Shown here one piece after another: positions 49,121-57,333 of a stretch of 64,000 nt of DNA. Under the pieces are notes generated by a model. That model ran no database searches and was not told the DNA's origin. It worked only from the letters and a program-made list of their open reading frames with translations. Position 1 is the stretch's first letter; every line of letters begins with the position of its first letter. The stretch covers positions 124,001-188,000 of the forward strand of contig DASRFA010000027.1 of the NCBI GenBank assembly GCA_035651755.1, in the 5' to 3' direction. This stretch comes from DASRFA01 sp035651755 (lineage in GTDB: Bacteria > Desulfobacterota > Binatia > UBA12015). The translations under genes and the position numbers were made by a program.

Positions 49121-50551
49121 CTATCTCGCGAGCAGCGGCAGGCGGCGCGCCGGGCCGCCCACGCCGAAGCGCGTGAGGAAGCGGACGAGCCCGTCGAGAA
49201 AGTCGTTCCGCGGGTAGGCCGAGTTCGGATCGTTGTGGGCGTAGGTCTCGTGCCGGTCGATCAGGATGAGGTTCCGCTCCGGGATGTCCGACTGCTGGGC
49301 GAGGATGGTCGCGGCGTCGAGGACGCGCTGCCCGCCGAGCGCCGCTCCGAAGGCGTAGATCTGGAGGTTCCGCGGGAGGTCGCTGCCGTGCGTCGCGCGG
49401 ACGTCGAGGATCGCCTGCGCCGGGTTCGCGTTGCCGGCCGCGACGGCGCCCGAGTCGATCGTGAGGCGCATCGGGTGGTACCACGCCGTCCCGTCGAGAC
49501 CCTGGAGGCCGAAGCCCGAGAACATCTCGGCGAAGCGGCGGATCGGGGTGATCTCGCCGGCCTGGTCCCAGCCGCGCGGGTCGCCGCTCGCGGCGAGATG
49601 CCCGAGGTGCGCCTGCGCGGCGCGCAGGCTCGGCGGCGACGTCTCGGTGTCGAGCGCGTAGCCGTATTGCCCGATGTTCGTGACCGGGATCGGCGGCTTG
49701 AGCTCCGCGGGAAGGAGCGGGAACGCCTGGCCGAGGGACGGCGAGTCCGGATCGAGCAGCACGCCGAGCGAGCCGGTCGCGTTGAAGACGCCCGCGAACG
49801 GCGCCTGGATGCCGCCGAAGGCGAGCCAGGGCGACCCGGCGTTCAGCTCGTCGAGCGCCTGCTGCGCGTCCGCGGCCGACACCGGGGTCGGGCTGCTGCC
49901 GCCGTCGATGAAGACGAGTCCCGCGAGGTCGGCCGCGCCCGGCTCGCCGTCGAAGTCCCAGGTGGCATACGCCGTCGTGATCGAGCCGCCGAGCGAATGG
50001 CCGCCGAGGACGATCGTGTCGGCGCGCGCCTTCGCGTGCTCCACGACGCGGCGCAGGTCCTCGATCTCGACCCGCATACCCCACTCGCGCGCGTAGGTCA
50101 CCTCGGAGTCGGGAATCAGGCGGAAGTGGTCCGTGACGCTCGGGTCGGCGAGCCAGCCGAGGTAGTAGTCGAAGACCTCGCGCGGCGTCGCGGTGTGCTT
50201 CTTCGCGCGATCGAGCACCGAATGGTCCTCGAGCTGGTTCTCGCGGCGCTCGACCGACCAGACCTGCCAGCCGCTCACCCGTGAGACGATCGTCTTCGCG
50301 AGCGGCGCGAAATACGAGGCGCTCGCCGACGTCCCGGGATTCAAGATCAGGATTCGCCGGGCCGTCGGGGAGCCGATCTCCAGCACGCCGACCGTGTTGA
50401 GCTCGGCCGGGGTCCCGGGCGACTCGAAGCCCGGAAGCCGCTCGAATCGAACCGCGGGCTGCGCCGCCGCCTGGGTCGCGACGAGCGCGCACGCCGCGAG
50501 CGCCGCGAGCGCGAGCGCGCGGCGGTCGTACCTCGTGCCACCGAATCGCAT
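49121..50551 (-). CDS. Exported alpha/beta hydrolase
   Basis: 476 aa, ATG at 50551 with GGGAGGG. A Sec signal (ALALAALAACALVATQAAAQ) is followed by ILILNPGTSASASYFAPL (oxyanion strand), the nucleophile elbow GGHSLGGS with Ser186 (184-189), and LIDRHETYAHNDPN near the C-terminus with the catalytic His. A long cap (about 200-400) covers the active site. It is a periplasmic or outer-membrane-associated esterase or lipase. Its own promoter region is the 369-bp AT-richer gap to 50920. Confidence 0.9.
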   Translation of the reverse strand: MRFGGTRYDRRALALAALAACALVATQAAAQPAVRFERLPGFESPGTPAELNTVGVLEIGSPTARRILILNPGTSASASYFAPLAKTIVSRVSGWQVWSVERRENQLEDHSVLDRAKKHTATPREVFDYYLGWLADPSVTDHFRLIPDSEVTYAREWGMRVEIEDLRRVVEHAKARADTIVLGGHSLGGSITTAYATWDFDGEPGAADLAGLVFIDGGSSPTPVSAADAQQALDELNAGSPWLAFGGIQAPFAGVFNATGSLGVLLDPDSPSLGQAFPLLPAELKPPIPVTNIGQYGYALDTETSPPSLRAAQAHLGHLAASGDPRGWDQAGEITPIRRFAEMFSGFGLQGLDGTAWYHPMRLTIDSGAVAAGNANPAQAILDVRATHGSDLPRNLQIYAFGAALGGQRVLDAATILAQQSDIPERNLILIDRHETYAHNDPNSAYPRNDFLDGLVRFLTRFGVGGPARRLPLLAR

Positions 50552-50920
50552 CTTTCCCTCCCTCGGATGATGTCGAGCGCGCGCGACCGTCGTGGGCGCG
50601 CGCCGAACGTAGGTGGTCACCGTCTCGACGTCCAATGGATTTTCCGGTGCCGTGCCGACGTTCGCCGGAACCTCGCATTTGCGCAAGCACGTTCTTGCGT
50701 CGTTGCTTCATTCGGTCACCGAATGGCTGACGCAAGGCCGCGATTCTACTTTGTTTCAGACGAATGTCCGTCCGAATTTTACGGATTAGCCGAATTGCGT
50801 GTGGAAGTCGTTACGAGTCGATCGGCCCGTCGATAGGATCGACACGTCGCGTCGGCGTATCGCCTGGTGGGCGTTCCGGACGGCGCCCGCGGCGCGGCGA
50901 AAACACTTCAGGAGGAACAG
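50552..50920. other. Divergent 369-bp control region between hydrolase and outer-membrane protein
   Basis: A stretch clearly less GC-rich than its surroundings (for example ATTCTACTTTG, CCGAATTTTACGG). It holds a nested dyad at 50694-50736 (annotated separately) and two copies of CCGAATT at 50772 and 50790. Promoters for both divergent genes should be here. No credible open frame was found in it. Confidence 0.5.
50694..50736. promoter_or_regulatory. Nested dyad symmetry in the divergent promoter region
   Basis: Inner palindrome CATTCGGT-C-ACCGAATG (50709-50725, perfect 8-bp arms) is bracketed by CTTGCGTC (50694-50701) and GACGCAAG (50729-50736), which are exact reverse complements. The outer and inner centres differ by 2 bases. 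It could be an operator for a dimeric repressor or an extended hairpin in an mRNA leader. Confidence 0.45.
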
Positions 50921-51505
50921 GTGAAGCACAGGTTCTCGAAGTTTGGGGCAATGGGAGTCGGGCTGGCGATCGCGCTCGCCGCGACCACCGCACGGGCCGA
51001 GGACGAGTTCAATCGCCCCGGGCCGTTCGTCGGCCTCGGGATGAACTACGCCGTCCCGGGCTTCCAGGGCGCGACCGGCCGCGCCGACTTCGGCGACAGC
51101 CTCGGGTTCAACGCCCGCGGCGGCTATCGCTTGAACGAGTTCTTCGCGGCCGAGGGCATCTACGAGTACGTCGACGACTTCGGCGCCGGCGATCGCTTCG
51201 CGAACGCCGACATCCAGACCAACACGTTCACGCTGAACGGGAAGCTCATCCTGCCGCTCCAGCGCTTCCAGCCCTACCTCGAGGGGGGCGTCGGCTTCCT
51301 GAACGCGAACGGCGACGTCCGGATCGAAGGACGGCGTGCCAGCAACAGCGGCACGAGCTTCGCCGGCCGCGTCGGCGGAGGCATCGACTTCTTCGCGACC
51401 GAGAAGATCTCGCTCTACGCCGACACCTCCTACACGATGCCCGTCGACGAGGTGAGGGACCTCTACACGTTCAACCTCGGCTGGGGCGCGCGCTACAACT
51501 TCTAG
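50921..51505 (+). CDS. Small outer-membrane beta-barrel protein
   Basis: 194 aa, GTG at 50921 behind a strong AGGAGGA Shine-Dalgarno. A Sec signal (FGAMGVGLAIALAATTARA) is followed by alternating amphipathic strands (GPFVGLGMNYAV, GFNARGGYRLNEFFAAEGIYEYV, PYLEGGVGFLNA) and a final aromatic GWGARYNF, the BamA recognition end. It resembles OmpW/OmpA-barrel (Beta-barrel 13) proteins of 8 strands. A perfect bidirectional terminator starts 27 bases past its stop. Confidence 0.88.
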   Translation: MKHRFSKFGAMGVGLAIALAATTARAEDEFNRPGPFVGLGMNYAVPGFQGATGRADFGDSLGFNARGGYRLNEFFAAEGIYEYVDDFGAGDRFANADIQTNTFTLNGKLILPLQRFQPYLEGGVGFLNANGDVRIEGRRASNSGTSFAGRVGGGIDFFATEKISLYADTSYTMPVDEVRDLYTFNLGWGARYNF

Positions 51506-53070
51506 CGGGCGCCCCGCCGATCGAGGCGCGGAAAAGGGGCCGGCGACTTGCCGGCCCCTTTTTCATTGCCGGCGAGGTCGAAGCGCTCGAGGTAGCGCCG
51601 CAGCTCGGGATCGTCGAGCGACAGCGGCCGGAGATAGCTGCGGACGTACGTGCGCCGCCACCAGTCGGGGCTTCCGTCGCCGGGCCGCGTGAACTCGTAG
51701 CGATAGAGCTCGGCGCGGACGTAGCGCGGCGGGCGATCGGGGAAGGGATCGCGCGCGAGGAGCGCCTTCACGCCCGGGTCGCCCGCGAGCAGCTTCGCCG
51801 CGAGGTGGAGGAGCCATGGCTCGCTTCCCGCGCTCGCCATCGCGGCGAACCACATCTGCCAGTCGAGGCGCAGGTGGTACGGCGAGATCACGCAGGGGGC
51901 GCGCGCGACGTCGCCCGGCTTGCAGGGAAGCTCGTACTCGCGCCACTCCGTGTCGGGGCCGATCGCGTCGTCGCTCGTCCCTTCCAGGATCACCTCGTCG
52001 CGCTCGCGGCCGACCGAGCCGAACGCGCCGTACGTGTTGACGAGGTGGAGCGGGTCGAACGACCGGTTCATCGCCTGGTGCGGCGACAGCAGGTTCAGAA
52101 CCGGCGCGATGCTGAGCAACGCGACGACCGCCGCGAAGGTCCACGCCGCCCCCCGGTGGAGCGCCGACGGCGGCCCGATCGCGGCCGCTCGTGAAAGGGC
52201 GCGCTCGCGCAGAGCTCGCGGAAGGAGCCACGCGAGCGAAGCGTCGTCGAAGCACGCGAGCGCCGGGACGATCGTGAGCCAGTTCAAGAACGACAGGTTG
52301 CCGCTCAGGATGAGGGTCACCTGGAAGGCGACGAAGAGGATGCCCGCAGTCGAGCGAAGCCGGCGCGGCCCGACGACGAAGAACGGCGCGAGCAGCTCGA
52401 CGAAGTGGTTGAACGCCGCCCCTGCGCGATGGAACCAGAGCGGTCGCGCGTGCAGCCACCACGAGAGCGGGTTCGGGATCGGCTGCGTCTCGTAGTGCCA
52501 GGCGAGGCAGGTGAGGTCGCGCCAGCACGGGTCGCCGCGCAGCTTGATGAGCCCGGCGCCCCACATGATGCGGACGATCAGCCAGCGAAAGAGCCAGATC
52601 ACCACGACCGGTGGCGACGGCGCCGCCGAAGGGCGCACGCTGCGGACCGGACAGAGGAAGACCGCGAGGAATCCGGTCTCCAGGAGCTGCACCTCCCAGC
52701 CGTAGCCGTAGAAGATCTGTCCGACCTGGACGACGGAGAGGTAGAGCGCCCAGAGCGCGAGCTGGAGGAGAGCGTTCGTCGCGCCCAGCACGACCGCGGC
52801 CGAAAGCACGAGTCCCGTCCACCCGACGGCGTGCAGCGCGCGATCGGAGGCGTCGAGCCAGAAGAGCGTCGGAAGCGCGGCAAACGCGGACGCGCGCGAG
52901 CCCGTTTCGGCGGCGATCGCCGCGAGGAAGCGGTCCGCGGGCAGGAGCCCGTCGTGACCGATCAGCGGGTCGCCCTGCCGGACGACGATCAGGAACGCGA
53001 CCAGGTAGACGACCCCGAGCAGGCGCAGGATCGCCGAGCGGGTGAGGGCGTAGGTCGCCTCGCCCGTCAC
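51502..53070 (-). CDS. Lipase maturation factor (LMF1-like) membrane protein
   Basis: 522 aa from a GTG at 53070. Multiple hydrophobic segments plus LLRLLGVVYLVAFLIVVRQGDPLIGHDGLLP (split across two helices), QVGQIFYGYGWEVQLLETGFLAVFLCP, IRIMWGAGLIKLRGDPCWRDLTCLAWHYETQPIPNP and ENRHQ/HHLRLDWQMWFAA-type blocks identify the lipase maturation factor family (PF06762). In eukaryotes LMF1 folds lipoprotein lipase; in bacteria the role is unclear. The reading frame runs through the perfect terminator hairpin at 51532-51562; its stop (51502-51504) overlaps the stop of the barrel gene. Confidence 0.85.
   Translation of the reverse strand: MTGEATYALTRSAILRLLGVVYLVAFLIVVRQGDPLIGHDGLLPADRFLAAIAAETGSRASAFAALPTLFWLDASDRALHAVGWTGLVLSAAVVLGATNALLQLALWALYLSVVQVGQIFYGYGWEVQLLETGFLAVFLCPVRSVRPSAAPSPPVVVIWLFRWLIVRIMWGAGLIKLRGDPCWRDLTCLAWHYETQPIPNPLSWWLHARPLWFHRAGAAFNHFVELLAPFFVVGPRRLRSTAGILFVAFQVTLILSGNLSFLNWLTIVPALACFDDASLAWLLPRALRERALSRAAAIGPPSALHRGAAWTFAAVVALLSIAPVLNLLSPHQAMNRSFDPLHLVNTYGAFGSVGRERDEVILEGTSDDAIGPDTEWREYELPCKPGDVARAPCVISPYHLRLDWQMWFAAMASAGSEPWLLHLAAKLLAGDPGVKALLARDPFPDRPPRYVRAELYRYEFTRPGDGSPDWWRRTYVRSYLRPLSLDDPELRRYLERFDLAGNEKGAGKSPAPFPRLDRRGAR
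51532..51562. terminator. Perfect bidirectional intrinsic terminator
   Basis: AAAAGGGGCCGGC (51532-51544) and GCCGGCCCCTTTT (51550-51562) pair over all 13 bases with a GACTT loop and five consecutive T on the plus strand. It ends the outer-membrane barrel transcript. It lies inside the 3' end of the minus-strand LMF-like coding sequence, encoding part of GNEKGAGKSPAPF. Confidence 0.92.
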
Positions 53071-53098
53071 CGCTCGCCGATCTCGCGGCCCGGCATCG

Positions 53099-53581
53099 TC
53101 ACCCGTAGACGAGCATCGTCAGCCAGTTCGCGATGCAGGCCGGCTTCGCCTCGCCCTCGATCTCGATCGTGCACTCGTGGGTGAGTTGCACGTTGTTCGT
53201 CCCTTTGAGCTGCACGTCGACGAGCTTCCGGTGCACGCGGATGCGGGAGTTCACCTTCACCGCATTCACGAAGCGCACCTTGTCGAATCCGTAGTTGACG
53301 CCCATGACGACCCCGTCGTACGCGTCGGTCGCCTCCGCCTTCACGGTGGTCGTGAGGTGCGTGAGCATCGACAGCGTGAGGAAGCCGTGGGCGATCGTCA
53401 CCTTGTAGGGCGACAGCTGCGCCGACTTCTCCGGGTCGACGTGGATGAACTGGTGGTCCATCGTGCAGTCGGCGAACTGGTTGATCCGCTCCTGCGTGAT
53501 CTGGAGCCATTCGCCCGGCTGCTCGGGCTTTCCCACCAGCCGCTTGAAGCTCTCGACCGCCTTCTCTGCCTTGCTCGCCAT
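53099..53581 (-). CDS. MaoC-like (R)-hydratase
   Basis: 160 aa, ATG at 53581 with GAGGTA. The hot-dog fold shows Asp42 and His47 in MDHQFIHVDPEKSAQ and HGFLTLSM, the MaoC/R-hydratase active-site motif. LTHECTIEIEGEAKPACIANWL forms the last strands. It reversibly hydrates 2-enoyl-CoA to (R)-3-hydroxyacyl-CoA. It is 28 bp upstream of the LMF-like gene and 122 bp downstream of the alcohol dehydrogenase, all on the minus strand. Confidence 0.92.
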   Translation of the reverse strand: MASKAEKAVESFKRLVGKPEQPGEWLQITQERINQFADCTMDHQFIHVDPEKSAQLSPYKVTIAHGFLTLSMLTHLTTTVKAEATDAYDGVVMGVNYGFDKVRFVNAVKVNSRIRVHRKLVDVQLKGTNNVQLTHECTIEIEGEAKPACIANWLTMLVYG

Positions 53582-53703
53582 GGAGTACCTCGCTTGCGGG
53601 GACGCGGCGCGCGACCGATATGCCGCCGCCGAAGGCATCCTTAGGCGTGCGGGCGCCCGGGTGCCAGCGCGGCGATGCGGCCGCAAGGTCGCCGTCGTGG
53701 GGG

Positions 53704-54723
53704 CTACCGGTCCATCGCCAGCACCGCGCGGAAGCGCGCGCGGCCGCTCATCATGCGATCGAACGCCTCCTCGGCGCGCTCGAGCGGGAACACCTCGTTC
53801 ATCGACCGCACGCCCTGGAAGACGCTGAAGCCGAGGGTGTCCTCGGAGTCGATCGACGTGCCCGAGTACCAGCCCTGGATGGATCGCATTCCGGCGATGA
53901 GGATGAACGCGCCGGCCTCGAGCGACTCGGGGGCGCCGAGCACCATGAGCGTTCCACGCGGGGCGAGGCCGCCGAGGACGGCGGTCATGGCATCGCCGCT
54001 CGTCACCGTCGCGAGGACGATGCGCGCGCCGCCGAGGCGCTGGAGCGCTGCCGCGGGGTCCTCGGCGGCGTTGTCGACGTAGCGCCAGGCGCCGAGCTCA
54101 CGCGCGAGCGGCTCCTTGTCCGCGCCGCGCGCGATCGCGACCGTCCGGAAGCCCATCTTGGCGGCGTACTGGACGCCGAGGTGGCCGAGCCCGCCGATGC
54201 CGAGCACGGCCACGACGTCGCCCGGTCGTGCGCCGCTGTTCCGGAGCGCGTTGAACGTCGTCACGCCGGCGCAGAGGAGCGGCGCCGCGTCGGTGGAAGC
54301 GAGCTCGTCCGGCACGCGCGCGACCGCCTCCGAGCGCGCGACGACGTAGTCGGCGTAGCCGCCGTCGCTGGTCACGCCGGTCACGAACGTCGCCGTCTGG
54401 CACGCGAAGAAGTCGCCGCGGCGACAGGCGTCGCACCGCCCGCAGTACCCGCCGTTCCACCCGACGCCGACCCGTTGTCCGGGCTGCCACCTCGCCACGT
54501 CGGCGCCGAGCGCTTCCACGACGCCCACGATCTCGTGTCCCGGGATGCGCGGATACGCGATGCCGGGCAGCAGGCCATCCTTCGTCACCACGTCGCTGTG
54601 ACAGACGCCGCACGCCTGCACGCGGATGCGGACCTCGCCGCGGCGCGGCTCCGGCACGTCGCGCTCGACGAGCTCGAGCGGACCCTTCGGACGCGACACC
54701 TGCACCGCACGCATCTTCGCCAT
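53704..54723 (-). CDS. Zinc-dependent alcohol dehydrogenase (MDR family)
   Basis: 339 aa, ATG at 54723 with GGAAGGA. Catalytic zinc ligands are Cys41 (GVCHSD), His63-Glu64 (GHE) and a Cys in LLCAGVTTF. The structural zinc lobe has Cys94, Cys97, Cys100 and Cys108 (GYCGRCDACRRGDFFAC). The Rossmann motif is VLGIGGLGHLG. It resembles propanol-preferring ADH (AdhP). It follows the cysteine hydrolase stop by 3 bp, so they are probably co-transcribed. Confidence 0.95.
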   Translation of the reverse strand: MAKMRAVQVSRPKGPLELVERDVPEPRRGEVRIRVQACGVCHSDVVTKDGLLPGIAYPRIPGHEIVGVVEALGADVARWQPGQRVGVGWNGGYCGRCDACRRGDFFACQTATFVTGVTSDGGYADYVVARSEAVARVPDELASTDAAPLLCAGVTTFNALRNSGARPGDVVAVLGIGGLGHLGVQYAAKMGFRTVAIARGADKEPLARELGAWRYVDNAAEDPAAALQRLGGARIVLATVTSGDAMTAVLGGLAPRGTLMVLGAPESLEAGAFILIAGMRSIQGWYSGTSIDSEDTLGFSVFQGVRSMNEVFPLERAEEAFDRMMSGRARFRAVLAMDR

Positions 54724-54726
54724 CGT

Positions 54727-55350
54727 TCACGTCCTTCCAGCGCCCACGATCTTCACTCCGGCTGCCCGCATCGCGGCGAGCGCGCGCGCACCGTCGCCGG
54801 GCGTGCGCTCGACCGCGCGGACTCCGTCGGCGAGAACGGTGGTCGCGAAGCCCTCGCGCGCGCCGTCGATCGCCGTGTCCTTGACGCAGTAGTCGGTCGC
54901 GAGGCCGAGCACGACGAGGCGCTCGATGCCGCGCGCGCGGAGGTCGCGCGCGAGGCCGGTCGAGCGCTCGGCGCCGCTCACCGGGTCGCGCTCGCCGAAC
55001 GCGGAGTAGCCGTCGCCGCGCTCCGCGCCGGTCCGGACGGTCAACCCGTCGGCGCGCCGGAGGCCGGGCGCGAGCTCGGCACCCCACGTGCCGCGCACGC
55101 AGTGGACGGGCCACGTGCCGCCGTCCTTCGCGAAGTGCGGTGTGCTCGGCGGATGCCAGTCCTGCGTGTAGACGACGAGCCCGCCGCCGGAGCGCGCGCG
55201 CTCGATCTCGCGATTCGCGACCGGGACGACCTCCTCGCCCCCCGCGACGTAGAGGCTTCCCTTCGGGTCGGCGAAGTCGTTCTGCACGTCGACGACCACG
55301 AGCGCGGTGCGCGGGTCGTAGGCGACCGGCTCGTCGCGCCGCGCCTCCAT
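54727..55350 (-). CDS. Isochorismatase-like cysteine hydrolase, nicotinamidase-related
   Basis: 207 aa, ATG at 55350. The fold and most nicotinamidase motifs are present: VVVDVQNDF with Asp21, the metal site TQDWHPPSTPHF, and the nucleophile Cys155 in LATDYCVKDTA. YSAFGERDPVSG and the downstream motif match bacterial PncA relatives. In true PncA a Lys precedes Gly before the YSAF loop; here the same place reads VRTGAERGDGYSAF, so the catalytic Lys is Arg or Thr. Activity on nicotinamide is therefore uncertain. It lies 82 bp downstream of the nos-cluster cytochrome. Confidence 0.85.
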   Translation of the reverse strand: MEARRDEPVAYDPRTALVVVDVQNDFADPKGSLYVAGGEEVVPVANREIERARSGGGLVVYTQDWHPPSTPHFAKDGGTWPVHCVRGTWGAELAPGLRRADGLTVRTGAERGDGYSAFGERDPVSGAERSTGLARDLRARGIERLVVLGLATDYCVKDTAIDGAREGFATTVLADGVRAVERTPGDGARALAAMRAAGVKIVGAGRT

Positions 55351-55432
55351 CCGAGGCCATCGTGGGACGGCGAATGCCGCTGAGTCAACGTCGTCGCCCG
55401 GTTGTCGATTCCGGCCGGGCCGCCACCTCCGC

Positions 55433-56842
55433 TCACCGGCTCGCGACGGCGTCCGACGTCGACGAGGACGATGCACCGCTCCGGGTATCCGAGGCGGCGC
55501 CGAGCGACGACTTCCACACGAACATCCGCACCTCGTCGATCTGCGAGGGCTGAAGCTGCGGGATCGTCATCCGGGTCTTGGGATCGATCTTCTTCGGGTC
55601 GGTGATCCAGCGCTTCGCCCACTCGAAGTCGACACGGTCGCCGACGCGGATCAGGTCCGGGCCCTGCTGGGCCGCGACTGGCGTCTCGATCACCTTGCCG
55701 AGCGCGTGGCACTGCGCGCAGGTGACGACGAACGTCAGCTGCCCGGCGGAGACCTTCTCCGCGGGGAAGGTCGCGGGATCCGGCTTCACGAGCGGACCGT
55801 CCGGGCGATTCCCGATCTTGGCGATGTAGCGCGCCATGACGTCGGCCTCCTCGGGCGACAGGCCGAGCGCCGGCATGCGGTACGGCCGCCAGGGATAGAT
55901 CTTGCCGACGGCGCGCGGGTCGAGGAGGAAGCGCTTCACCCAGGCGCTGTCGAGCTTCTGCCCGGAGACCCGGAAGTCGGGTCCGACGCTCCCGCCCTGA
56001 CCGTCGTCGAGCACGTGGCAGCCGCCGCAGCTGTACTTCTTCGCGACCTCGCGACCGGCGGCGATCGCGTCCGCGGGCAGCGGCTTCGGTGCGGGCGGCG
56101 CCTGCAGCGTCAAGACGAAGTCGACCACCGCCCAGCGATCGGCGGGCTCGAGGACGTCGGCGTAGGCCGGCATCGGGGTGCCGTCCATGCCGGTCGCGAG
56201 GCGGGTGTAGAGGTCGGCGCGATCTCCGCCGCCGCGGAACCTGCCGTCGGTGAAGTCGCGCGGCCTCACCGGCCGGCCCTTGCTGTCCTTCATCTCGTTC
56301 GCGGTCGGGCCGTCGCCCTTGCCCGTCGGCCCGTGGCACTTGGCGCACCCGGCGTCCTCGAACAGCTCCTTGCCGTGCGCGATCGTCTGCGGTGTCGCCG
56401 GCGGAGCGCTCTTCGCATCCACCTGCACGGCTTCCGGCTCCGGCTCGTCGAGCACGTCCGCGAGCTTGAGGACGTACGCCGCGATCTTCTTCCGGTCGTC
56501 CGGCGAGAGGAAGCGGAACGACGGCATCGCAGTCCCCGGAATCCCGCGCTCGATCGTTCGCAGGATGTCCGCCGTCGCGGGCGGCTGCCCGGTCGCGGTC
56601 GTCCTGAGCTTGAACGGCTCGGCGGTGAACTGGCGCGGCTTCGGCTCGACGTGCTCGGCGGCCGGCCCCTGGCCGTCGCCGCGCTCGCCGTGGCAGCCCG
56701 CGCACTCCTGGAGGTAGAGCGCCTTTCCGGCGTTGGCGTCGGCGACGGTCACGGGTCGCGGGTCGGCGCTCGCTCGCGTCGCGAACAGCGTCGCGGCGGC
56801 GAACGAGCAGGCGAGCATCCGAAGTGCGGCTGAGCTGTTCAC
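55433..56842 (-). CDS. Exported tetraheme cytochrome c of the nos cluster
   Basis: 469 aa from a GTG at 56842 (GGGAGAG upstream) overlapping the NosL stop as GTGA. A Sec signal (MLACSFAAATLFATRASADP) is followed by four CxxCH sites: Cys47-Cys50-His51, Cys166-Cys169-His170, Cys272-Cys275-His276 and Cys375-Cys378-His379. It reads as four class-I-like mono-heme modules, about 100 residues each, with Met-containing segments (GTAMPSFRF, GTPMPAYADV, YRMPALGL) as possible sixth ligands. It probably carries electrons from quinol or cytochrome c to NosZ, as in clade II clusters. The last 20 residues are Ser-rich. Confidence 0.93.
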   Translation of the reverse strand: MNSSAALRMLACSFAAATLFATRASADPRPVTVADANAGKALYLQECAGCHGERGDGQGPAAEHVEPKPRQFTAEPFKLRTTATGQPPATADILRTIERGIPGTAMPSFRFLSPDDRKKIAAYVLKLADVLDEPEPEAVQVDAKSAPPATPQTIAHGKELFEDAGCAKCHGPTGKGDGPTANEMKDSKGRPVRPRDFTDGRFRGGGDRADLYTRLATGMDGTPMPAYADVLEPADRWAVVDFVLTLQAPPAPKPLPADAIAAGREVAKKYSCGGCHVLDDGQGGSVGPDFRVSGQKLDSAWVKRFLLDPRAVGKIYPWRPYRMPALGLSPEEADVMARYIAKIGNRPDGPLVKPDPATFPAEKVSAGQLTFVVTCAQCHALGKVIETPVAAQQGPDLIRVGDRVDFEWAKRWITDPKKIDPKTRMTIPQLQPSQIDEVRMFVWKSSLGAASDTRSGASSSSTSDAVASR

Positions 56843-57333
56843 GGTTCTCTCCCGGCCTCGTCCTGGGACGTTCGGAGCGCGAGCCGCTCCCGCGAGCGGA
56901 CGACCTCCTCGAGCGCGACGGCCTCTCCGCCGTGCTCGGCGACGAACGAGCCGGCCGCGGCGGCGTCGGCGAAGGCGACGATGCCGTGGCCCATCGGCGT
57001 GCTGCCAGCGGCCGTGCGCACGAGGCTCGCGGTCAGCAGCGGAACGAGGGTGCCGTCGCGATGGTCCTCCACCCACGCCGCCGGCATCTCGCCGCGCTCC
57101 GCGAGCATCGCGTCCAGCATGCAGCCGAGGTCGTCGTACTTCGTGAGCGCGCCCTTCCGGTCGCGCAGCTCGCCGCCGAACCCGGGCTGGCTGATGATCA
57201 TCCGGCAGCGGGCGCACGAGTCGCGCCCGTGGGCGATCGGCTCAGGATCGGACTGCCCGCTCGGCCAGAGGAAGACGACCGCGAGGACGACCGCGGCGAC
57301 CGCCGACGCGGCCCTGACGGCGAGGGTCCTCAC
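56839..57333 (-). CDS. nosL: NosL-like copper chaperone
   Basis: 164 aa, GTG at 57333 overlapping the NosY stop (GTGA 57330-57333). A hydrophobic N-terminus (AASAVAAVVLAVVFLW) lacks a clear lipobox. Copper ligand motif Cys40-x2-Cys43-x-Met45 (CARCRM), DDLGCMLDAM and STPMGHGIVAF fit the NosL family. It delivers Cu(I) to apo-NosZ in the periplasm. Its stop overlaps the cytochrome start as GTGA. Confidence 0.92.
   Translation of the reverse strand: MRTLAVRAASAVAAVVLAVVFLWPSGQSDPEPIAHGRDSCARCRMIISQPGFGGELRDRKGALTKYDDLGCMLDAMLAERGEMPAAWVEDHRDGTLVPLLTASLVRTAAGSTPMGHGIVAFADAAAAGSFVAEHGGEAVALEEVVRSRERLALRTSQDEAGREP

Noticed and set aside
50567..50836. A short plus-strand frame of 89 residues in the divergent control region
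   Set aside because: It has no recognisable features and crosses the nested dyad; promoter sequence is the better reading.
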